The translations under genes and the position numbers were made by a program. From NCBI GenBank assembly GCA_019915015.1, contig JAHBBC010000003.1:806001-870000 (forward strand): a stretch of DNA of 64,000 bases, written 5' to 3'. This document shows, in pieces, positions 11,436 through 20,900 of this stretch. Each line of letters opens with the position of its first letter. Position 1 is the stretch's first letter. The notes under the pieces are model-generated. The model searched no databases and had not been told where the DNA came from. It saw only the letters and a list, made by a program, of their open reading frames with translations. This DNA is from Auriscalpium vulgare. Its lineage: Eukaryota; Basidiomycota; Agaricomycetes; Russulales; Auriscalpiaceae.

Positions 11436-14400
11436 GCTGAGATCCTGGCCAATAGAAACTGTTGGCCGTGATCAGCCATGGCAAAGTCTTCGAGAGAAGA
11501 AAAATACCGGTTAACGAAGGTGCGATTGTATGATGGGCAAGGAAGGCGGTCAGCAAGGCCGTCTTAAACCTCACGGCCCAATTGTGAAGAGGTTTCCGCA
11601 CAGCGTGACGGCCTCGACAGCCCAACATCCGTCTACAATGGGCCATCAAGAACGTCGGACGCCGAGCAAGAGCGGCTCTTCAGATGGCATTGCCATGTTG
11701 AGCCCAGCGCACAAAAGGCGATCGTCCATCGGCAACCTCGGTCTGTCGGGATGTTGCCAACAGTGAGACCACACCTGCACAAATGGAAGGGTGTCTCTGG
11801 TGCCATCCCCCGAGTGGGAAGCAGTGCAAGATGTACCGCAGGCAGTGCGTACTGGCATATGTTAGCAGCTGCGGGGGGCTGGCCGCTTCACCAGAGTCTG
11901 GCAACTGGTGTTCTGCAGAAGGGAAAGGGCGTGAATGATGCGCTGGCAGCGGGTGCGACAGTACTTATTTACGAGCTCGGTACTTACTTGCTGGCCATGG
12001 ATGACCGCGCCGTGGCCGGCGGCGGCGGCGCCCATGCGTCCGCCCTTTCTCTGTCTCAGCGCCATTGCAAATTGCGGCACTGGACACCACCATCTCCGGG
12101 ATGCTCGGACTCCCACTGCACAGCTGCACGAACGCCGTGAAGAAGCGAGTGGCCGAGAAGGCCGGCCACAGCGGCAGGCCGTCGTCGGCAGCGAGCGGCG
12201 TACAGGTGCTATGGTGCGCGGTTGTCTTTTGTGTCGCTCCGTATCGCCATATATATAAGGAGCCTCCAGTGTTCTGGCTTCGAGGAAGGGGCGCTCGGAC
12301 ATTACAGGGGTCTGTGGCCTGTGCGTGGCGTGCCCTTAGTCAACCCGTGTTCAGCCCGTGCTTTCACGTTGCTCACAGCCACCTCTGCCTCCTTGGCGCG
12401 GCCATTGCGCGGCCAGTTCGCGGCCAGTGCGCGGCCCCGTCGCATGCGCCCCTGGTCTACGTAGTAAGATGCGATCTTTGCACGATCGCTGGCGTCGGGC
12501 TCACGCGAATCGGCTGCGACGTTCCGGGTCTCTCGCCAACGGCTACTTTCTGTCGGCTGTAGGCCTGTAGCGGCCACGGCGACCTAGCTTATCGCGGTCG
12601 TCAGGCGACCTTTAGTAGCCGTATGCAACATCCCACCGAGCAATGCTAGGCAATGCTTGCCCAACGCCTTTCCAAATAGCTACATCCAACGCTTGGAACG
12701 CTGACCGACCGGCAGTGATCTCCAAATACACACGAACGGTCTTTTTTTTTGCCTAGGCCACACGTTGTTGTTTGTTTCGACCTGTCTGCGCTTAGTAGCG
12801 GAACGATTGTCTTTCGGCAACGGAGACTACGGTCTGCGGCTGTGCACGTCTTTCGATTATGATATCAATAGGTAACCGGTAATGGGTTGATTGTGTTGTC
12901 GGGCTTTCAGACAACGCTACCTGACGTCACGCAGGTCAATGCCTTATATTCAGAACGACTATCTTCTGATACCATAAGGTCAAGCTACGGAGACTAGGTC
13001 AATGCGACTTCGCTTTGCATTTTTGGCATTGTCCCAGTCATATAAAATCGCCCTAGGTAAAGAGAAAACCTGTCCGTCCTTACTGCCATGCCCCGATCTT
13101 GCCAAGCTCCGTCAAGGCGAAACCCACAGCGAGCATGTCGACTGAATGTTCAAAGTCCTGCACAAGCGAGCGGCGGGCGTCATGGTGCGTCCGCACCTGC
13201 GCATCAAGCCCCGAGACTTTCCGCAGCCGGCGCCAGGTGTGTTACATAGCCGGAATATCAGCACGTTGATGCCTCGTCATGCCCTTGGGCCGGACAGCGC
13301 CCCACTGCTTCCTGCCGCACACACGCATGCTCAAAGCGCACTTGTCGGCGGCGGCGGCGAACCGTGGCCCCGCGGTGAGCGCAGCTTCGCATCACTGCCG
13401 AATGCAGGTGCGGGTGCGGCGGGAGGCAACCCGAACAGACCGGCGTCGAAATCGCCTGCAAACGGTACACTGGGGCGACAATCGGGCACGGCCCCTGGTG
13501 CGTCTTCATCTGCCAGTGCGGAGTGCGACGATATGTCTCAGCAGGATCGACCCCCCGACGCCTCGCTTTGTATCTCCTGACTTGTGGCCGGGCCAGTCCA
13601 GCGTGTCTGCAGATGATCAGCCTTCATATCGCAACTTGCCGTCGCAATCTGGGAATAATATTGGCCGACGGAGTCTGGCCCGTCGGGACACAGACTTGTA
13701 TGGCGGTGATCAACGTCTGTGGTCGAACACGCACACGCACACGGCCCCGACCCCGACACCCGATCTCCCTCCAGAAGACTCGTGGTGCCATTCTGCGCCT
13801 CAGCAGTCTGCGCATGACTAGACGGATAAACTGGGTTGGCGCTAAGCCGCGGTATGTCTCTTTTATCGTGCTGGCCTTTCCCGCGTTGATCAAGGTGTAG
13901 GTTGCCAATGTCTACATATCTGAAGTTCTGGCAGGTGTTTGAACGGTTAGGCCTTTAGGCTTGAAGTGATATTCATAGCTTGGAATATGTTAGGCTACTT
14001 ACATCGAATGAGCTATGTACACTTACAGCCTTAGGATAGGATAGGATAGGTATGTTGTCACCACGTATTATGAGCATATCCATTAGAACATCGGCCGGAG
14101 TTTGACAAAGGTTGGATTTGCCTCGGGGCCCGGGAGCACGTTCGCGCGGGGGTTCCAATGCCCCAGTGACCGTTCGCTTGCGTACCCTGCCACAACTTCA
14201 ACTCGTCCAACATCCTTCTCGCGTACTACGGAACGACTGTCTTCCACGCCAGGTCGGCAACGGAGACTACTCGCGTACGTGGCCTTTCGCCACCGGCACA
14301 AGTACTGGCACGAGCACCGTGACACGGCTACATAGATAGCGCCTTGTCAACCTTCGTCGACGCCGCCGACTGCTTCAGAACACTCAAGACACCCACGGCA
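11436..14400. other. Gene-poor region of about 3 kb
   Basis: No gene is confidently recognised. It holds TATA-like elements (TATATATAAG near 12250, TATAAAAT near 13041), a T-run near 12740, and a short pentanucleotide repeat (about three TAGGA units, 14035-14050). Two blocks are shared between 12799-12830 and 14229-14270. An ATG at 13088 just after the 13041 TATA-like box opens a low-complexity frame toward 13821, which is not convincing as a gene. Confidence 0.5.
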
Positions 14401-15848
14401 ATGTCACCGACGACCAGTCGCACATTGCCAGGTGTGTAGCTTGCACCTATCCTTGCATCTACGTATCTCATGTCTCGGGACCGATAGAATGTTGGGGTCA
14501 TCGCGGAGTGAGTCTAGTATCATTAAAAGAGCATCCCACTGAGCTGCCTACCCAGGCGTCCGCGGCGTTGCCGGAAAACACCCTTGCGAGCTTCGAGGCT
14601 GCTATACGGGAAGGGTCAGAGGGCATTGAAAGTGGTGCGTTGACTGATCCATAACTCCTTGTGCCTCTGTGAATGACGGTGGCAGATGTCCATGTTTCCC
14701 AGGACAATGTCGTCCTCATGTTTCATGACCCCAGTACGCATCGGTTCTCATTGCGTTCTGTATGCCTCGCAGCTAATGAACTGCCCCAGGCCTAGAGCGG
14801 ACAACGAATTACAAGGGTATGCAAATCATCGACGAGGAAGTGGGAGAGTTTTATGAGCTGACACTGCTGTGCGCAGGGTTGATCCGGGAGCGGGTTTGGT
14901 ACGGACAAGATGGCATGGAGCATGCGCGGACGACCAAGGAGCCTAAACAATCGATACCAACATTCGTGGAGACGGTGTCTCTTTTGATGCAGGTGTGTGT
15001 CGCCATCCACCGCGCACGGCGCCCTCGCTCACATCGTTGCAGCCCGAGAACCGGCACGTTAAGTTCAATGTCGATGTGAAAGTGTGGAATGATTCCGTCC
15101 AGCTGTTCACCCTAATGCATGAGGCTATCTCCTCGTATCCAGACTGGGAGACACTCCTTGCACCGCGGTTGGTCCTGGGGCTGTGGCATCCCCGAGCGCT
15201 TGTACCAGCGAAAGCGATTCTGCCGTATTGCAAGCGCTCGCATATTGGGTTCACCACAGACTTCGCGCGGAAATACTTTTGGAATGACTGCGATGCGTTC
15301 TCTATGTGGTTTCCCTGTCTGACATCTGTTGACGGCGAGAAGTGCGTTCACTGTAAAGAGCAGTAAAGGCGGGCGTATTGACCGCGGCACAGGTTCCGCA
15401 ACGAGTGCAAGTCCGCAGGGAAGCACTTGTACGTGTGGACAGTCAACAGCCCTGTGCAGATGGTCGAGGTCAGCCTTGTCTTCTTGTGACTTACCAACCT
15501 CTTGTACGCTGCGCTGACAATATCTGGGCAGGCTACGCGATGGGGCGTTGATGCAATCTTGACTGACGTCCCGAATACTTGGCTTAATCTGCGCAAGGCT
15601 CTTGGTGGTACGTTTTTCCAGTGTTCTGAGACAAGGTAGCAAGCAGCTGAATGAAAAACCCACCTTGTACAGCCGACTACGATCAAGTTGCTGCGCAGTA
15701 CACAAGGTCGTTCTTGTGGACGGGCCCCATGTATTACTCTCCCTTTCAGACCGCACTCTCTTGGCTGGTGTGGTGGCGTCTGCAGAAGGTTGCAGGCTCA
15801 TTTGAGGATACCGAGTCTTCTGGCCAGGCCGCGGCGGTACAGGCTTGA
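14401..15848 (+). CDS. Glycerophosphodiester phosphodiesterase (GDPD) family enzyme
   Basis: Ten exons (14401-14431, 14488-14507, 14556-14634, 14686-14733, 14790-14816, 14877-14992, 15043-15341, 15393-15468, 15532-15607, 15673-15848) encode 315 residues. The GDPD core is clear: ECWGHRG at the start (catalytic His-Arg), PENTLASFEAAIREG with the conserved Glu-Asn, ESDVHVSQDNVVLMFHD (metal-binding Asp and the second catalytic His), LERTTNYKG, then VKFNVDVKV and the C-terminal VWTVNSP plus WGVDAILTDVP. The enzyme hydrolyses glycerophosphodiesters or phosphatidylglycerol-type lipids. The short one-domain form without SPX or ankyrin repeats resembles yeast Pgc1 (phosphatidylglycerol phospholipase C) more than Gde1. 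Hydrophobic Trp-rich sequence near the C-terminus (ALSWLVWWRLQ) may anchor it to membranes. The substrate is inferred. Confidence 0.88.
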
Positions 15849-16343
15849 GTCTATGTGGCCAGACGCTGAATATTGATTATTGAAGCCCTGACCATTGTTG
15901 TATGAGAGACTCCATGAAATTAGAAATACAGTGTTACCCTTGTACTGTGGCTTGAATTTTCGTCCATCCCACTCATTACTCTGGTTATCCTGAAAGGCAT
16001 TAGTAGGCTCCTGGCAACGGATGTACGTAAGCACAAGGTCAAGGGGATCTTCAAGCACATCTCCTTGGACGTTGTTCCTCATCGATGTCTTCTTACGTGT
16101 CGAAGCACACCTTTCTTCTGTATGCTCACAGATCAAGCTTGCAACGATCCGTTTCCGAACAAAAAGCAGAAGGAGACAACATGTTCTATAGCTTTTGTTG
16201 TTCCGCTTCGATTTGACATCTTGAACTCGAAGAATGCAGACGTACGTTCACCTGCGATATTGTGCACTTGTTGTTGGAGAGCACACAATCCGTTCAGTGT
16301 CGTCATGGGCATGGACCGCTTTGCCCGCCTTGTTGACTTCCCA
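15849..16343. other. Host intergenic DNA left of the retrotransposon
   Basis: No gene is seen. The segment joins directly to sequence at 22446 once the element and one 5-bp duplication are removed, so the insertion lies between genes. A 13-bp stretch at 16302-16314 equals bases 2-14 of the LTR. Confidence 0.6.
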
Positions 16344-16348
16344 CAAGC
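16344..16348. repeat. Target-site duplication, left copy (CAAGC)
   Basis: CAAGC directly precedes the 5' LTR and recurs directly after the 3' LTR at 22441-22445. A 5-bp duplication is the usual size for Ty3/gypsy integrases. Confidence 0.93.
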
Positions 16349-16621
16349 TGTCATGGGCATGGTCACTTACTTACCAACGGACATTCTACGTACGTTCACG
16401 GACTCGTTCTCATCGTGCGCGTGTTGTGTATCCAACAGACTCGTTCTCTATTCGCCTCGTACTTACTTGACTCGGCAGACTCTTATGTTTACGTGTGTTT
16501 GGTTCGTGGCTCGCTCATAGTCGCCTCTCGCTCATGTACTTCTCCTTGTCGAGTCAACGCCAGCAACGAGCACCCGCTCTGTTCTCGAACCTCCTCTGCT
16601 TCTCACACTCGGCCCGTTACA
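16349..16621 (+). repeat. 5' LTR
   Basis: Direct repeat of 273 bp that matches 22168-22440 along its whole length by eye. It should contain the element promoter. The segment 16548-16557 is the exact reverse complement of the primer-binding site just downstream, which places a possible transcript start near 16547. Confidence 0.95.
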
Positions 16622-16623
16622 GT

Positions 16624-16633
16624 TTGACTCGAC
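16624..16633 (+). promoter_or_regulatory. Candidate primer-binding site, self-priming type
   Basis: TTGACTCGAC starts two bases after the 5' LTR. Its reverse complement, GTCGAGTCAA, occurs inside the LTR at 16548-16557 (10 of 10). In Tf1/sushi-type elements the 5' end of the transcript folds back onto the primer-binding site to prime minus-strand synthesis, and this layout fits that mechanism. I made no tRNA comparison. Confidence 0.6.
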
Positions 16634-16728
16634 CACCCCACTCGAAACCCTACCTTTGCTTCTTAACTTCTTCTCGACATCTCAACACTCGACACTAGCC
16701 CCTATTTCTCTCATACATTTCTGCTAAT

Positions 16729-17886
16729 ATGTCCGCAGCAGGCTACGACGAAAATCCCTGGCCCAGCACCACTGGGAACATCTCCCAGGACCAGGTACCC
16801 GCTCAAGAGACAGCTGAAACTGCTCCACAGGTACCTCCGAGTAATCCGACCTGGCAGGACTTCAGTGCGATGCTGGAGACACTCAAGGGCGTCAGCCGAC
16901 AGGTACAATACGCTGACGACAATCAGCGACGTATCGGCGCCGCTCTTGAGGCCCTTACGGAACGTATTCACAGCGCCCCGCAGCCTGCAGCGGCTGCGCA
17001 ATCCACCCGTACTCGCGATTTCGACGACGTCCCTCGTGGCGTCGCTCGATTCAAGGAACCACGCGTGTTCACGGGTAAAGCGACTGACGTCGAACCGTTC
17101 ATTGACGAGATCGAGGCGGCCGTCGAGCTGTCTCGTGCCTCGCTCCCTACTGACTATCACAGGGCTTTGTATTTGCAGTCGTACCTCGCCGACGGCTCCG
17201 CCAAGAGCTGGTTCACGGCTATCAAGAAGAGCAACGAGGAATTGCTCTACGACTTCCGCGACCTCATCATCGATTTCCGAGAGAATTTCGGCGACAGCGA
17301 CGTCGTCGGAACGGCTCTACGCAAGATCGAAGCACTCAAGCAGACTGGCTCGTGCTCGAGCTACGCGTCTCGTTTCCGAGAGCTACTGGTCTACGTTGAC
17401 TTCTCCGAAGCGACGAAGATCCAGAAGTTCTATGAGGGTCTGAAGGAAGAAGTCAAAGACCTTTTCGTCTCTGTTCCTGTTGTTCCTACTGAGTTTGACA
17501 GGTACGTCGCGAAAGCGACCGAGCTCGATAACCGCGTGCACAAGCGTAACATCGAGAAGAATCGCACCAAATCGTCCTTTAACGACAAGGACAAGGGCAA
17601 GGCTAAGCAACAGCCTTCAACTCCGCGTTCCGGTCAGGCGTCCTCGTCGACGACGCAGACCGCACCACCCGCCTCGCACTCGTCGGTTGTACCCATGGAG
17701 ATCGACGCGACCAAGGTCCGCGCCCCTCTCACACAAACCGAGAAGGATCGTCGCCGCCGCGACGGTCTGTGCATCTACTGCGGGCAAGGTAATCATGTCA
17801 TTTCGAACTGCCCTAACATGTCCGAGCGCGCGAAGAAGAACTTTGCCTCGCGCGCTCCTGCGTCCTCGTCGTCGGGAAAAGCCTAG
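16729..17886 (+). CDS. gag: Gag polyprotein of the Ty3/gypsy element
   Basis: Gag of 385 residues that forms the virus-like particle. A central capsid-like segment runs from about residue 100 to 260 (RFKEPRVFTGKATDVEPFIDE, then YLQSYLADGSAKSWFTAI and FRENFGD). A basic, Ser-rich linker precedes a CCHC zinc knuckle with spacing C-x2-C-x4-H-x4-C (CIYCGQGNHVISNC) near residue 350. The frame ends SSSGKA-stop at 17884-17886. A G-GGA-AAA slippery heptamer lies at 17874-17880 in the gag frame, four bases before the stop, so most ribosomes should end here and a fraction shift into pol. The start codon lies about 100 bp after the LTR. Confidence 0.93.
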   Translation: MSAAGYDENPWPSTTGNISQDQVPAQETAETAPQVPPSNPTWQDFSAMLETLKGVSRQVQYADDNQRRIGAALEALTERIHSAPQPAAAAQSTRTRDFDDVPRGVARFKEPRVFTGKATDVEPFIDEIEAAVELSRASLPTDYHRALYLQSYLADGSAKSWFTAIKKSNEELLYDFRDLIIDFRENFGDSDVVGTALRKIEALKQTGSCSSYASRFRELLVYVDFSEATKIQKFYEGLKEEVKDLFVSVPVVPTEFDRYVAKATELDNRVHKRNIEKNRTKSSFNDKDKGKAKQQPSTPRSGQASSSTTQTAPPASHSSVVPMEIDATKVRAPLTQTEKDRRRRDGLCIYCGQGNHVISNCPNMSERAKKNFASRAPASSSSGKA

Positions 17887-17929
17887 CCGGCTGCTCCCAC
17901 GTCCCAGGGCATCCGGCTGACGATGGGAC
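17874..17929 (+). promoter_or_regulatory. Minus-one ribosomal frameshift signal: slippery site plus predicted pseudoknot
   Basis: GGGAAAA at 17874-17880 is read G GGA AAA in the gag frame, the canonical X-XXY-YYZ arrangement. Downstream, AGCCGG (17885-17890) pairs with CCGGCT (17913-17918). GTCCCA inside that loop (17901-17906) pairs with TGGGAC (17924-17929) beyond it, which makes an H-type pseudoknot. The spacer is only about four bases, slightly short. The pol frame is minus one relative to gag and stays open through this region, as frameshifting requires. Confidence 0.72.
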
Positions 17930-20900
17930 ACGTCTCTCAGCAACGGCTTTCACGCCGGAGCCCACGCATGTTCGTGCAACGGACAACACGTTCATGCCTG
18001 CGTATCGTTCTAACCCGTCCTTCATATTCGCTTCATCCGCGCCCATGCTTAACTCACCAGACCATTTCTTTGTGTCTGTCACACTCTCTTTTCCTAACCG
18101 TTCTCCTCTGCACACGTACGCGCTCGTGGACAGCGGCGCAACGACGTCGTGCATTTCGGAGCGCTTTGCGACGCGTCATTCTCTTTCGCGACGTCTCAAG
18201 GACGTTCCGGTTCCCATCATGGCGGTTGACGATCGCCCGATTGCTTCTGGCCTGATCACCCAGGATGTAGTCACTAACCTTTCGGTGGGAGCTCACTCTG
18301 AATTTATAGCGCTGGCTGTTGTCGCAGTCGGCTATCCTGTCATTTTAGGTCTCGATTGGCTCCAACGCCACAATCCCAACATCGATTGGGTTGATTCCAA
18401 CCTCACCCTCGATTGTTGCGGACTTGCTCGAACACACCCAGTCACCATCTCTGCGAGAGGCTCCGGTCTCGCGCCCCGACTCACTCGTCCTTCGCTCAAC
18501 TCGACTACATCCGTCGGCATAGGCTTCGGTCTAACTGGCGCGACTGCGTTCGCTTCAACAACAATCCGCCCGACACCCGATGCATCACCACGGCAGGATC
18601 GCGCATCCTCGCCAAGTCCTTCGACTCCTCGACCCTCGCTACTCTCGTCCCTCGTTCAGTGGAATGGCTCCGGTCGCTCTACTCCCTCGCTCACACCTGC
18701 GCCCAACATTCGCACCATTTCACCTCGCAAATTCGCTAAGGCCGCGCGTGCGCAACCGCATGATGTCTGCCTCATTCGTTTCCTCCCCACTGGTTCGCCC
18801 GCATTCATTTCGGCGACCAGTTCGACATCCTCACCTCTTGACGACCTCGATGCCGACCCTCCACCCGCTGCGTCTGGTGACGACCTCGCGCAGCATATCC
18901 CGGCCAAGTACATGCCGTGGGCATCGACCGTCTTTTCCTCTTCCGAGTTCGACAAACTCCCAGCGCATCGTTCGTTCGATGTCGACATCGAGCTCGAGGA
19001 GGGGAAAGATCCACCATTCGGTCCACTATACCGCCTCACGCCTCAAGAACGCGAAGCGCTAGCCGAGTACGTCAACACCAATCTCGAGCGCGGGCACATC
19101 CGTAGCTCGACATCCTCTGCTGGCGCACCCGTCCTATTCATCCGCAAGAAGACGGGCAACCTTCGCCTCTGCGTCGACTATCGCGGACTCAACGCGATCA
19201 CGAAGAAGAACCGCTACCCAGTTCCGCTTGTGCACGACCTGCTCGATCGTGTACAGGGCTGCAAAGTATTCACGCTCATCGATCTCGTTTCAGCTTACTC
19301 TCATTTGCGTATCAAGGAGGGTGACGAGTGGAAGACCGCTTTCCGCACGCCCCTCGGACTATTCGAGCACCTCGTCGTGCCGTATGGTTTAACTAACGCA
19401 CCCGCGTCTTTCCAGGCATTTATCCAGGACGTCCTACGAGACTTACTCGACATCGTATGTGTCGTCTACCTCGACGACATACTCATCTTCTCGAGAACTC
19501 AAGAAGAGCACGACAAACACGTTGCGCTCGTTCTCGATCGTCTTCGCGACGCTCATCTCTGCGTTAACCCCGCGAAATGCGAGTGGGACAAGGCAGAGGT
19601 GGAGTATCTGGGCTACATCGTCGGCGCTGAAGGCGTCAAGATGAACCCCAAGAAGCTCGCGACGATTACCGACTGGCCCGTGCCCAGTTCGGTGAAGGAA
19701 CTTCAGTCTTTCCTTGGTTTTGCTAACTTCTACCGTCGTTTCGTTGACGGTTATGCTCGCATCACCACTCCGCTTGTCGCACTGACCAAGAAGAACATCG
19801 TCTTTGAATTTTCAGATGCTACGCGCGACGCATTCGAACGCCTCAAGCGTGCGTTCACGTCCTACCCAGTGCTACGCCACTATAATCCGCTCGCGCCGTG
19901 CACGCTCAGCACCGACGCGTCCGACTTCGCCATCTCTGGCGTCTGTCAACAGCCGGACGACGAAGGTCAACTTCATCCGATCGCCTACTACTCGCGCAAG
20001 CTTGCACCGGCGGAAATCAATTACGAGATCCACGACAAGGAACTACTCGCTATTGTCGATTCGTTTCGCGATATGCGGGCGTGGCTACTCGGTTCGCCGT
20101 TTCCTATTTCTGTCATCTCTGATCACAAGAACCTCGAGTACTTCATGTCCTCGAAGGTTCTCAACCGCCGTCAGGCGCGTTGGGCTATGTTTCTGTCTGA
20201 TTTTGACTTCCGGTTGACCTGGGGTCCCGGATCGTCGAACGTTGCGGATCCTCCATCGCGACGAGCTGACTTCGTCCCTAAAAAGGGGGATGACACCCTC
20301 CTGGTGCAGAACCGGACGATACTCACTGCTAAACACACAGAACATCTTTTTCCTTCACAGGTTTCATCATCATCGAGCTCTACGACGCTCAGCGCCCTCA
20401 CCACTCTCTCCATCGACAGTTCAACGCTTCTCGAGCGCTTCAAAGACGCGTTTCGAGAAGATGTCGAATGGCGCGAAGCGCTCGTTCATGGCAACTCGGA
20501 CTTCACGTCCGAGGGTGGACTTGTGTTCCACAAAGGAAAACTCTTTGTCCCTCGACCACTACGTGCTGACATTCTTCACTCGCGTCATGATCTTCCATCC
20601 ACAGGACACCCTGGTCGTACTCGCACGCTTGGGTTGGTCTCTCGAGACTATTCCTGGCCCGGCATGCAGACCTTCGTGCGTCGCTACGTTGAAGCATGCG
20701 ATACTTGTGCGCGTATCAAGACGCCGCGTCACAAACCGTATGGGCTTCTCAAGCCGCTCGACATTCCTTCACGCCCGTGGAAGGCAATCACCATGGACTT
20801 CATCGTAAAGCTTCCTCTTTCTCATGGCTTCGATTCTATTTGGGTCGTGTGCGATCGTCTCACGCGCTACGCGCATTTCGTTCCTTGTAACGAGACGATC

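Noticed and set aside
11680..12302. Extra 5' exons for HLH-C on the minus strand (MALRQRKGGRMG segment)
   Set aside because: A good GTAAGT donor exists, but the following frame does not connect convincingly to the exon starting at 11435.
13088..13821. Possible gene after the TATA-like box near 13041
   Set aside because: Low-complexity frames that join only by arbitrary splices; no recognisable domain.
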